Below are positions 8,579-19,300 of a stretch of DNA of 47,062 bases, piece after piece. Origin of the DNA: a virus; IMG/VR virus record IMGVR_UViG_3300030012_003219, positions 1-47,062 of that record, one strand, 5' to 3'. How positions within the stretch are numbered: position 1 is the stretch's first letter; every line of letters begins with the position of its first letter. The position numbers and the translations under genes were made by a program. The notes under the pieces were generated by a model, which was not told the DNA's origin, made no database searches, and was given only the letters and a program-made list of their open reading frames with translations.

Positions 8579-10057
8579 ATGGCAATTACAAGTGCAAATG
8601 GACCGGATGCGGCTCCACGTAAACAAACGTTGACCACTAATTATGTAGACTTTTTAACAAGTGATACAGAAGGGTGGGCTCAACAATATTTACCAGATCT
8701 TATGGATAAAGAAGCTGAGATCTTTGGTAATAGAACAATTTCAGGATTTTTAGCTCAAGTAGGAGCTGAAGAGCCTTCTGACTCTGATAGAGTTGTTTGG
8801 TCAGAGCAGGGTAGATTACATTTAGCTTATAGAGCTACTTGTGAGGATGCAGTTGGTGGTAACGATGATGCATCTGATAACCGATTTACAGTTACTAAAG
8901 ATGTTGATGGTAACACAATCGCTGCTGGTGAGCACGGTCTTAGAGTAGGTGATGTTGTATTAGTATCTAACGCTTCGTTAACTTTAAGAGGTTATGTTAG
9001 TCAAGTTGGTTCAGACAACAACGTTGAAATATTACCTTACGCTGCTGCTAACTTTGATACTGCTGGTTTCTCTGATTCAGCTGGAGCTGACGCTTATAGA
9101 ATATTAGTTGTTGGATCTGAGTTTGGTAAAGGTACAGCTGCTAGAACTTCTGCTAATGAGCCAAAGTTTAAATCTTATCAAAATAAGCATATTATTATGA
9201 AAGATTACTACGAAGTATCTGGATCTGATGCTGGTGCTATTGGTTGGATTGAAGTTTCTGGTGAAGAAGGTCAATCAGGTTACTTATGGTATTTAAAAGC
9301 TGAAGGAGATACTAGAGCTCGTTTTACTGATTATTTAGAAATGACAATGATGGAGTCTGAGCATGCTGCTTCAGCATCTACTATTGAGTCTGGTACTGGT
9401 GGTTTAGGTTTAGCTGCTTCTACTACTGGTATTGACGCTGGTACTGAAGGTTTATTTAAAGCTATAACTACAAGAGGTCACCAAACTACTGGTGTAACTG
9501 GTGTTAATGCTGCTACTGATTTAGCTGAATTTGACGCTATATTAGCTGTGTTTGATCAACAAGGTGCTATTGAAGAAAATATGTTATTCGTTGATAGAGG
9601 AACATCGCTTGCTATAGATGACATGTTAGCTTCTATGAATTCTTACGGGGCTGGTGGTACTTCTTATGGAGTGTTTGATAACTCTGAAGACATGGCACTT
9701 AACCTAGGTTTCTCTGGATTCCGAAGAGGTTCTTATGACTTCTACAAATCAGACTTCAAATATCTAAATGACAAAGGTACTAGAGGAGGTCTTAACGATA
9801 CTGTTACTAATATTAGAGGTGTTGTTATTCCTGCTGGTGTGTCTTCTGTTTACGATGAGCAGTTAGGTAGAAACATGAAAAGACCTTTCTTACACGTTCG
9901 TTACAGACAATCACAAACTGAGTCTAGAAAAATGAAGACTTGGGTTACTGGTTCTGTAGGCGCTGTAACATCTGGTAAAGATACAATGGAAGTACACTAT
10001 TTATCTGAAAGATGTTTAGTTACACAAGGAGCTAATAACTTCATGTTAATGAACTAA
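8579..10057 (+). CDS. Major capsid protein
   Basis: This 492-residue protein follows the scaffold-like gene and is followed by the strongest terminator in the window, as expected for the most abundant virion protein. It has no signal or membrane segment. The N terminus (about 1-60) is helical and polar. The middle is a beta-rich insertion (DGNTIAAGEHGLRVGDVVLV, about 112-131). The second half contains DLAEFDAILAVFDQQGAIEE, a spine-helix-like segment, then MLFVDRGTSLAIDDMLASM and DMALNLGFSGFRRGSYDFY, consistent with the P and A domains of an HK97-fold capsid protein. The length agrees with capsid proteins of large short-tailed phages, including crAss-like ones. The gene uses many T-ending Gly, Ala and Ser codons, in keeping with high expression. 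Confidence 0.85.
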   Translation: MAITSANGPDAAPRKQTLTTNYVDFLTSDTEGWAQQYLPDLMDKEAEIFGNRTISGFLAQVGAEEPSDSDRVVWSEQGRLHLAYRATCEDAVGGNDDASDNRFTVTKDVDGNTIAAGEHGLRVGDVVLVSNASLTLRGYVSQVGSDNNVEILPYAAANFDTAGFSDSAGADAYRILVVGSEFGKGTAARTSANEPKFKSYQNKHIIMKDYYEVSGSDAGAIGWIEVSGEEGQSGYLWYLKAEGDTRARFTDYLEMTMMESEHAASASTIESGTGGLGLAASTTGIDAGTEGLFKAITTRGHQTTGVTGVNAATDLAEFDAILAVFDQQGAIEENMLFVDRGTSLAIDDMLASMNSYGAGGTSYGVFDNSEDMALNLGFSGFRRGSYDFYKSDFKYLNDKGTRGGLNDTVTNIRGVVIPAGVSSVYDEQLGRNMKRPFLHVRYRQSQTESRKMKTWVTGSVGAVTSGKDTMEVHYLSERCLVTQGANNFMLMN

Positions 10058-10066
10058 ACTATTTTT

Positions 10067-10096
10067 AAAAGACCGGGGCTTCGGCCTCGGCCTTTT
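10067..10096 (+). terminator. Strong intrinsic terminator after the capsid gene
   Basis: A GC-rich hairpin stands out in otherwise AT-rich DNA. The stem 10067-10079 pairs with 10084-10096 around a TTCG tetraloop; it has 13 positions with one A/C mismatch and one G-T pair. It ends in CTTTT and is followed by ATTTTTATT. It lies 10 bases after the capsid stop codon. It probably truncates part of the transcripts so that capsid mRNA is more abundant than downstream tail mRNA, and may also protect the 3' end. Confidence 0.85.
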
Positions 10097-10126
10097 ATTT
10101 TTATTAATTTTATTATATATTATATT

Positions 10127-10981
10127 ATGGCAAAAAAGAAAAAAGAAAAAGCAACTGAAACTGAGTTTAAAGTTGCAAATGAAATTAAAGAGGTTATTAT
10201 AAAAGAACCTCAAGAAAAAAAAGAAACAAGAAAAGAACCTACTTACAAAAAACTAGAAGACGGTTGGGAGTTAAAAGATAGAATGTATTATTTAAAAAAC
10301 AACGCAACTCCTTTAACATACTTAATAAGAGGTAGCAATATATTTTGGTTTGACCAAGAAAAAGGTTACGAAAGAGAGCTGAAATATACTTCTAATCAAA
10401 AAACTTGTTTCGTAGATGAAATGAAAGGAGATCAAAGATTAGCTCATATTATTTTTGAAAATGGATCTTTATTTGTTCCAAAAGAAAAAACAGTTTTGCA
10501 AAAACTTTTATCTTTATATCACCCACATACAGACAAACTTTTTGAAGAACACAAACCGGTTGAAATAGCTGCTGACGAAGTAGATGTATTAGAACTAGAA
10601 ATAGAAGCACTAAGCATAGCTAGAGATTTAGATATTGACATGGCTGAAGCTGTTATGAGAGTTGAAAACGGTTCTAAAGTATCTACGATGACTTCTAAAG
10701 AGCTTAAAAGAGATTTATTACTTTATGCTAAACGTAACCCATCTTTGTTCTTAGAATTAGTTAATGATGATAATGTTGTTCTTAGAAACTTTGGTATTAA
10801 AGCTACTGAAATGGGAATATTAAAATTATCTTCTGATCAAAGAACTTTTTTGTGGGGTTCTAATGATAGAAAACTAATGAACGTTCCATTTGATGAGCAC
10901 CCTTATTCAGCTTTAGCCGCTTGGTTTAAAACTGATGAAGGCATGGAGGTTTACTCCAATATTGAAAAAAGATTAAATTAA
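10127..10981 (+). CDS. Virion protein of unknown function, post-capsid position
   Basis: This protein has 284 residues. It starts with a strongly charged, Lys/Glu-rich disordered arm (about 1-45), then a compact aromatic domain (GWELKDRMYYLKNNATPLTY; about 48-130). A helical second half follows, containing EIEALSIARDLDIDMAEAVM and ELKRDLLLYAKRNPSLFLEL. The position directly after the capsid gene suits a head-completion, decoration or internal head protein, but no family is recognised. The gene is bracketed by two RNA hairpins (10067-10096 and 10994-11019), which suggests that its transcript segment is separately controlled. Confidence 0.55.
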   Translation: MAKKKKEKATETEFKVANEIKEVIIKEPQEKKETRKEPTYKKLEDGWELKDRMYYLKNNATPLTYLIRGSNIFWFDQEKGYERELKYTSNQKTCFVDEMKGDQRLAHIIFENGSLFVPKEKTVLQKLLSLYHPHTDKLFEEHKPVEIAADEVDVLELEIEALSIARDLDIDMAEAVMRVENGSKVSTMTSKELKRDLLLYAKRNPSLFLELVNDDNVVLRNFGIKATEMGILKLSSDQRTFLWGSNDRKLMNVPFDEHPYSALAAWFKTDEGMEVYSNIEKRLN

Positions 10982-10993
10982 TCTAACTGTAGA

Positions 10994-11019
10994 TGCAGTC
11001 GCTCTACGGGGCGATTGCA
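10994..11019 (+). promoter_or_regulatory. Intergenic RNA hairpin without T-tract
   Basis: The stem 10994-11002 (tgcagtcgc) pairs with 11011-11019 (gcgattgca) around an 8-base loop. This gives nine pairs including one G-T, in a 60-base non-coding gap that is otherwise A/T. It is followed by ACTACAAACT and a run of A, not T, so it is not a standard intrinsic terminator. It could be a processing or stabilising element, or a weak terminator. Confidence 0.5.
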
Positions 11020-11041
11020 AACTACAAACTAAAAAAAAATT

Positions 11042-11755
11042 ATGGTAAGAGTTGATAATGTATATCAAAAAGTTTTAGCGCTAGCCAATAAAGAACAAAG
11101 AGGTTATATTACTCCACAAGAGTTTAATCTATTTGCAGATCTTGCTCAGATGGAAATATTTGAGCAATATTTTTATGATAAAAATCAATTTGAAAGAGCG
11201 CCTGGTAATAGTAGTGATTACAGTGATATGGTTGATATAATAGATAAAAAAATAAGTCCGTTTAAAAAAATTGTTGGACTTTTAGGAATTACACCTATTC
11301 TTGAAGGAGGATTACATGGTTATTATAGGTTGGGTAAAGTTTGGTGTGAAGATGAAACTACTAACACTCTTGTTTGTACAGTACAAGAAACTACTTTGGA
11401 AAACTTTATTGAATCTGAACGTGGCGCGCTAACTAAATCTACACACAAAAGACCTGTGTATTATATTAACGATCATTCAATCATAATTTCTCCAGCTTCT
11501 AATAATTTAGGAAAGTACAAATGTTCTTATATAAAAAGACCTTCACCTCCAAACTGGACGTACGTTATTCAAGGAACAAATGCTCTTTATGATCCCATGG
11601 CGAGTGATCATAGAAACTTTGAGCTTGATGCTTCTGAAGAAAATGGTTTAGTACTTGGTATCTTAAAACTTGCTGGGGTATCTATAAAAGACTTTAACTT
11701 AGCACAGCTTGCTGGACAAGAAGAGATAAAAACTACACAACAACAAAAACAATAG
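11042..11755 (+). CDS. Probable head-tail connector/neck protein
   Basis: This 237-residue protein has a helical N-terminal region (VDNVYQKVLALANKEQRGYI; EFNLFADLAQMEIFEQYF, about 4-45). A mixed domain follows with ISPFKKIVGLLGITPI and beta strands around YYINDHSIIISPAS, and the tail is Gln/Lys-rich. The opening 'vyq.vl.laNkeqrGYITPqeFN.fa..aQ.eif' is a pattern I associate with marine phage neck or structural proteins encoded between capsid and tail-tube genes. It probably forms part of the connector under the portal. No enzymatic motif is seen. It is followed 4 bases later by the next connector gene. Confidence 0.55.
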   Translation: MVRVDNVYQKVLALANKEQRGYITPQEFNLFADLAQMEIFEQYFYDKNQFERAPGNSSDYSDMVDIIDKKISPFKKIVGLLGITPILEGGLHGYYRLGKVWCEDETTNTLVCTVQETTLENFIESERGALTKSTHKRPVYYINDHSIIISPASNNLGKYKCSYIKRPSPPNWTYVIQGTNALYDPMASDHRNFELDASEENGLVLGILKLAGVSIKDFNLAQLAGQEEIKTTQQQKQ

Positions 11756-11759
11756 ATAA

Positions 11760-13319
11760 ATGGGATTATTAGACGGTAATATACAAAAAGAATACTATGA
11801 AGGTAATGATCTTGGTAATTATCAATTTACTTCATTAGAAGATATTATAAATCAGTTTATGGTGGTTTATGTTGGTGAAAATAAAGTTATACCAAAAGCC
11901 AGCAGAACTGATGTTGCATTTCACGCACAAAGAGCTTTAGCAGAATTATCTTTTGATACTTTTAAATCTACAAAATCACATCAAATAGATCTTCCGCCAA
12001 CGTTAGTAATGCCATTACCACACGATTATGTAAACTATACTAAATTATCTTGGGTTGATTCATCTGGTATAAAACACCCTTTGTATCAAACTAGCGATAC
12101 TAACAATCCATTTCAAATAAGACAAATAGAAAACGGTAATTATGATTTTGATTGGATAACTTCTGTAAATGGAATATTAGAAAACAGTGATTTTTCTGAA
12201 CCTCTTACACCTGCTTTTACAACTAGTTCTAATGTGTCTTTAGAAGGAAATACAAGTGGAGGTGTTAATATTGTTAGTGGCGTATTAAAAACTGGGTTTC
12301 ACACGGCTACTAATGGTGGTGGTATAAACAATGCAAGAGTTCACACTGTATACCAAGCCATAGATGTTAGTGATATAAATTACTTAGATATTTCAGCTAC
12401 AGGTACTGCTAATACTGTTATTATGTCTGCTTCACCTGTTACAAATACAACGCCAAATAGAGGCATTTTAAGATTTGGACTTAGTAGCACTATTCCAGAC
12501 ACTAGCACATTAGATAATAGAAATAATACCGGTGCAAATGCACCAACGCCTAGTTATAACTTAAACACCACTCTTTTTGATTTATCTACTTATTCTGGAG
12601 GTCAAAGTTATATAGAGTGGCAAGGACCAACTACTGTTGAAGCAGCCCCAACTAGTAGCTCTGAAGAAATATTAAACATAAACGTTAGTGATCACGATGT
12701 TGTATATGCTATTGTAGTATCTTTTATAAACTCTGAAGTACCTTCAACAGCGTCAATGACTAGAAATACTGGCGCAGCACCAACATTAGCTAACTCTATA
12801 GATGATTTAGTTGTAACAAGAACTGAAATGTCTAAAAATTTATTACCTAAAGAAGGTAATGAAAAAAACTCATCAACTTGGAATAGCTATAAAGCAATTA
12901 CACCTTCTGAAAATGATAATGATGATTATAGAGATGATGTTTATTGGCCTATGGCTGGTAATAGATATGGTCTTGATCCTAAGCACGCTCAAGCCAACGG
13001 AAGTTTTTATATAGACCAAAGGTTAGGAAGAATACATTTTAGCTCTAATATTTCAGGAAAACCAGTGATCTTAGATTATATAAGTGATAGTCTTGGAACT
13101 GAGTCAGAAATGCAAGTTCATAAGTTTGCAGAAGAAGCTATGTATAAATATATATCACATGCTATTTTATCAACATCTTCTTACGGTCAACCTTTAGTTC
13201 GTAGGTTAACAAAAGAAAAATTTGCTGCCGTAAGAAATGCTAAATTAAGATTATCAAATATTAAATTAGAAGAATTAACTCAAATACTTAGAGGTAAATC
13301 TAAGTGGATAAAACACTAG
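11760..13319 (+). CDS. Tail adaptor/tubular-A-like protein with an inserted beta-sandwich domain
   Basis: This 519-residue protein has a split structure. Residues 1-135 (ASRTDVAFHAQRALAELSFD; LPHDYVNYTKLSWVDSSG) and about 355-519 (YIDQRLGRIHFSSNISGKP; FAEEAMYKYISHAILS) read as one conserved head-tail adaptor of the gp4/tubular-A type, which joins portal to tail nozzle. Between them, about residues 137-352 form a Thr/Ser/Asn-rich beta domain without charge clusters (NGILENSDFSEPLTPAF at its start). This looks like an inserted carbohydrate-binding or decoration module. The C terminus ends in a basic helix (KLRLSNIKLEELTQILRGKS). The order of neighbours (connector, this gene, giant tube protein) fits a podovirus neck. 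Confidence 0.65.
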   Translation: MGLLDGNIQKEYYEGNDLGNYQFTSLEDIINQFMVVYVGENKVIPKASRTDVAFHAQRALAELSFDTFKSTKSHQIDLPPTLVMPLPHDYVNYTKLSWVDSSGIKHPLYQTSDTNNPFQIRQIENGNYDFDWITSVNGILENSDFSEPLTPAFTTSSNVSLEGNTSGGVNIVSGVLKTGFHTATNGGGINNARVHTVYQAIDVSDINYLDISATGTANTVIMSASPVTNTTPNRGILRFGLSSTIPDTSTLDNRNNTGANAPTPSYNLNTTLFDLSTYSGGQSYIEWQGPTTVEAAPTSSSEEILNINVSDHDVVYAIVVSFINSEVPSTASMTRNTGAAPTLANSIDDLVVTRTEMSKNLLPKEGNEKNSSTWNSYKAITPSENDNDDYRDDVYWPMAGNRYGLDPKHAQANGSFYIDQRLGRIHFSSNISGKPVILDYISDSLGTESEMQVHKFAEEAMYKYISHAILSTSSYGQPLVRRLTKEKFAAVRNAKLRLSNIKLEELTQILRGKSKWIKH

Positions 13320-13322
13320 TAC

Positions 13323-16300
13323 ATGCCGGAGATTAAAAATACTTTCCTAAAAGGGAAGATGAATAAAGATCTTGATGAAAGATTAATACCTAACGGTGAA
13401 TATAGGGATGCTTTAAATGTAGAAGTATTTACCGCTGAAGATTCTAACGTTGGAACGTTAAAAAATATATTAGGTAATCATAGAGTAGAATCTTTAGTTG
13501 GAGGAGGGTCAGAATATACTTGCGTTGGTAGTATTTCAAACGAAAAATTAAATAAACTATATTGGTTTATCACAAGCTACTCTAAAGATATGATTTTAGA
13601 GTATGACACGGTTAATGATATTGCTCTTCCAGTAGTTGTAGATAAAAAAGCTGGTACTTTAAACGCTGTATTAAAATTTTCTGGAAACATAATTACTGGA
13701 ATAAATGTAATTGACAACCTGTTGTTTTGGACTGATAATAATAGTGAGCCTAAAAAAATAAACATAGATACTTGCAAAGCTGGTACAAATCCCAACGGCA
13801 ACGTGCACACGGTGTTATCATTTGACAAAGGTAGTTTTGATGGTATGACAATAGAACATACTATTACTAACGAAAATATTTCTGCAAGCGCAACACCTGA
13901 AGATTATACAAATGATTTTGAAAATGGTAAAAATGGAGCTTTTTTTATACCACAAAGAAGAAGGCTTGCTAAGCTTTTAGGTATATCTTACGATGATTTT
14001 GTAGATAAATTTGGTAATATAATAGATGCTAACGAAGATTCACTTGATATTGATTTAGTTGGATCAGGATATACTTTTACTGTTAGGCATTATAGAAATA
14101 ATAAGTTTTTAGGTTTAAAAGAACTAACAGTTTTTGATAACGCGCTAGGTCTTTACGCTAGAGTAGGACAATCAAATTCTACTTTTAATACAGACTATAC
14201 AAACGAAGATTGGTATGTTGGTGACGTAATTTTTGGTAATAATATAGATGTAGAAATAGAAGAGCGCCATGTTACTGTAATAAGACCAAAACCACTAGAT
14301 GTTCTTTCACTTAAAATAAATCACTCAGAAAATTCAAATAGTAAATTTAACATTCCTAACTTATTTGAAACAAAATTTCCAAGATTTTCCTATAGATATA
14401 AATTTTTAGATGGTGAGTATTCTGTTTTTGCACCTTTTACAGATGTTGTGTTTAATCCTAAATACGTTAAAGATACTACTAACTCTAATAATTCAAATAT
14501 ATTATACAATAAAGATAATGCTTATGATATAAAAGAACCTCACAATAAAGCTATGGTTAATTCCATACATTCAGTAGAGCTTACAGATTTTATTACAATA
14601 CAAACGCCAGAAGATGTATTAGAAATAGAATTATTATATAAACAAGAAGAATCACCTGTTATATATTCTATAGGTACTATCAAGCGAGGTGATAAAGAGT
14701 GGCATAGCTGGAGTAATAATGAAGGTTCAAATATAGGTATTGGACATCAATTTGATGAAAACATAGATAATCCAAAACCATATGTTTATGCGTCAGACGG
14801 TGGATACAACCAAGGAAAATATATTGTAAATACAGAAAATATATATGCCGCTTTACCTGCTAATCAATTATTAAGACCATGGGATAATGTGCCTAAAAAA
14901 GCTTTAGCACAAGAAGTTACTGGCAATAGAATAGTTTATGGTAACTATGTTCAAAATTATGATTTAACTAGTAATGTTAGTGTTTCAGTTGGATATGATG
15001 ATAGAAAAAATAAATTTAATAATTTTGATATAAAAGGATTACCCTCTATTAAATCTCAAAGAAATTATCAAGTAGGCGTTGTTTATTGTGACAAGTATGG
15101 TAGAGAAACACCTGTTTTTACATCTACTGATGCAGCTGTAACTGTTCCTTGGCAAGATCAAAACGGTGATAAAAATGCTAGCAAAAGTTTACAGCTAAAT
15201 GTTAGTACGCCGGCAAATTTTCCAGAGTGGGTTGATTCATTAAAGTTTTTTGTAAAAGAAAATTCCAATGAATATTATAACCTTGTTATGGATAGAGCTT
15301 GGGTTATAAATACCACTGATTCAACGGATAATTCAGAAAATCACATTTGGCTTTCGTTTCCATCTTCTGATAGAAATAAAGTTTCAGAAGAAGATTATAT
15401 AATTTTAAAGAAAAAAATTGGTACTGGTGAAAAACAGGTAGACTATCAAAACAAATTTAAAATTATTGATATAGCGAATGAAGCTCCAGACGTTATAAAG
15501 TATAAATACAACAGTCTTGGCGTGGCTCATAATAAAGATTCAACTACTTATCAGGCCATTAACACAATGACTTCTACAAGCCCTACCTACCCAGGTATAT
15601 TTAAAGGTGCATTTACTTCTTTATCACAGCCTAATTTTGCTGGCGCAACCATGTTACAAATCCATAGACAGGCTTGGACGATAGGTAATGCAAATAGTTA
15701 TAACGCTGGTGGTTTAAAAGCTGATTTACTAGAAACACACGGTAATTTTAAACACGGTCTTAAAGAAAATTTATATGTTTCTTGGAGAAATAGAGATACT
15801 GGTGTAAGTTCTAAAAAATATAAAGTTAGTAGCGGTAGCTTTGACAACTCTTATTACAAACTTAAACTAGCCACTCCAATTTCTGAAAAAGACGCTAATA
15901 TAGCAAAAAAAGATGGTAATTTTTCTACCAGTCAACTTACTTCGTTTACGCAAAGATTTCTTCATGCAAAGCTAGACTTTAAAGTAGAGCAAAGAGAACT
16001 TTCAACAGATGATTTTTCAGGAAGATTTTTTGTTAAAATATCTAAAAATCAAGTTACAGATTTAATTGAAAGTGGTAATATAAAAAATATATTAGACCAA
16101 AGTTATGTTTCATCTGCGGCAAGCTTGTTTTTTCTTAGAGATGATAAAGGAGACTCAGCAGATGCTACTAACGCAGATTATGGATTAAATAATTATGAAG
16201 GTGCTTTAGGTCATAGTGGTTATTCATTTCACAATGCAGTACATAACGGTTGGGGTGATGCTTCTGGTGATGCAGCAAGTAGTTTATCATTAAAAGTTAC

Positions 16301-19300
16301 TGATTTTGCACAAGTTTGGAAAAACTTAAGAGATAGCCAACACGGCCCTACTTTTTTTGTTGATGCTTTACACATGGCAGCTGGTCAAAGTGAAGCTAGT
16401 GATAACGCTAAATATTCTTGTATAACTTGGTCTGGCTGTACAAAAAATGACGATGAAGCTACTTCTGAAGAATCAGCTTGGAGCTATCCACCATTAAAAA
16501 CATGGCTTTCAGATTTTAATAACTTAACAAATATATTAACTTCTGGTGTTGAAATACCTATTGGATCTATTTATTATAACGAAGAATTAATTTCAACATC
16601 ACCTGGCTTACCTAACAACAATAACTATAACAATTTAAAAATTGACGGTTGGGTTGGTCCATTGCAAAACGTTGAAAGAGATAATTCTGATAACTTAACT
16701 ACAGTTAATGATAACTCTGTAAATGGTTTAGAAGGTTTTGTTACAACATCGTTAAAACATTCAAGGGGACCAAGAAGATGGTTTAGTGGTATAACATCAT
16801 CAAACACAGAGCATGGTGTTGGTTTTAACACAAATACATACGCTGAAGATGAAAATGATATTAACAGGCACTTTATGCATCTATCATTTTTTGCGCCAGG
16901 AAAAGATCTTCACGATGGAAATTTTGATTTAAACATTAGCTCAGCTACTTCTATTATTTATGGTGAAAAATCTATTGCAGCTAATTTACAAGGTATATGG
17001 GGTGGCGGTGTGTTTACAGGTGAAGAAAAATTTGATACATTTGGAACAAACATTGACCCAGAACAAAAGTTTTTACATTTTCCTATGGAAGGTAATTACG
17101 ATGAAAACAATAATTATTTATCTGAAACGCCTGGTCCTGGCGTTGGTTACGGTTACAACATTAAATATAAAGAGCTTTATGAAAGGCAGTGGGATCCTAC
17201 TTTTAATAAAAATGGAGACGAAGACAATAAAATACGTGACTTTATAAGAAACTTATACCCTGGAGCTAAATTTAGATTTCACAGAACAAGAACAGTAGAT
17301 GCTACAACAGCAGTTGCAGATTTAGTTGACGATACTGTTTATACTATTAAAAAAGTACAAGTAAAAAAACTATATAACCATACTTCTTGGAGAAAGCCTT
17401 ACAATAGATATATTTCTGGAACTACTGGTTCTCTTGGCGTAGATTATGGATATGTACATCTTGATAGTCAAAATGAAATATATCAAAGTGTTGAGCAAGT
17501 TGCATTGCGGTGGTTGGATACAGTTGAAGGCGTAAGCGCTGGAGAAATTGGAACTGACACTTTGCTAGGTTATAACGCAAGTGGTGTTTTAGATTCAGGA
17601 TTAACTCGTAAAATAAAAGAATTTGGAGCTTCTCACAATAGACGTGTTTGTTATATAATAGAACTAGATAAAAATCCTGCTGATAGTACTAGTTCTTTAG
17701 GTAATCCTATTAACGCTCAAACAAAACTTATTAATGGTACCGCCGCTAGTGGCGACTGTATGAGTGCTAATCACTCGCAAAGAGAGTTTTGTGATGTTGA
17801 GTTTTTAAACCCAATAGAAGACTTTATACTTTCTGATTTAAGTAAGTTTCCAGCTATATGGGAGCTTGATCCTAAAAAACAAGAAGTAGATTTAGATATA
17901 TATTACGAAGCAAGTAATAACATACCTATAAAATTAAGCCCAACTACTAACGAGCTTTTTGCACCGCTTGGTTGTAGAGTAGAAGTTTTAAACTCTACAG
18001 TATCATCAAGTTCTATATTAAAATCTTGGAATAATAACGAGGCTATTTTCCATCCTGGTTTTCCAAAAGGAAGTGCTGGTGTTGAAATAAACTACAGCGG
18101 TATGTCGTTTAAATTTATTAGACAAGATGGTAGTTATACTATAGCAGAAGCTGGTCAACAAGATTTAGATGGTGGTAGTACAGGTAGAAAAACAAATTTT
18201 GTTTTTAGAGAAGAAATTGGTGATGTTATATCTGCTGGACTTTCTTGGAATAATTGTTTTTCTTTTGGTAATGGTATTGAATCTAATAGAATTAGAGATG
18301 ATTTTAACGAGCCTTTTATTACAAACGGTGTAAAGGCTTCTACTATAACACAAGAAACATACAGACAAGAAAGAAGAAAAAATGGATTAATATATTCTGG
18401 CATATATAATTCTGACGGTGGCGTAAATGATTTAAATCAGTTTATAATGGCTGAAAAGATTACAAAAGATTTAAATCCAACATATGGTAGTATACAGCGT
18501 CTTTATAGTAGAAATACAGACTTAGTTACTTTTTGCGAAGATAAAGTAATTAAAGTTTTAGCAAATAAAGATGCTTTATTTAACGCAGATGGAAATCCTC
18601 AGCTTGTGTCTAATGAAAACGTTTTAGGTCAAACGATACCTTTTGTAGGTGAATATGGCATAGCAACAAATCCAGAATCTTTTGTTTCAGAGTCTTATAG
18701 AGCTTATTTTACGGACAAACAAAGAGGTGCTGTACTTAGATTATCTAAAGATGGTTTAACACCTATATCTAAAATAGGTATGAACGATTGGTTTAAAGAT
18801 AATTTAAGAGAATACAATCATTTAATAGGTACTTATGATAACCATAAAGAAGAGTACAATTTAACTTTAACAAACAATCCTGTTCTTAGTGAAAACTTTA
18901 TATTAGATTCTTACTTAGAAACTGGGGAAGCTTTAGAAGAGTATTCGCTAGGGTCTTTAAGTGTAGTAACAAATCCAGGTGTTTTTAATGGTAATTCTTT
19001 TAATTTTCTTTACGAACCACTTAACGCGCCACAGTACAGTATTCTTGAATATGAAAACTCAAGCAATATATTTGATTGGAGTCCTTTTACATATGCTGCG
19101 TATAATTTTCAAGAGCAAATTAAAATAGTACATCATGCTGCTATTCCAGTAGGTGGTATTGCTGATGAAATACCAGAAGCACTTGGTCAGCAGGGCGTTA
19201 TAACCGGTACAATTCAAGGCGCTGAAATAACAGAAACTAGATATGAAGTTACTGTAACACTTCCAGATGGTTCTACAATAACTTATGATCAAGATAATAA

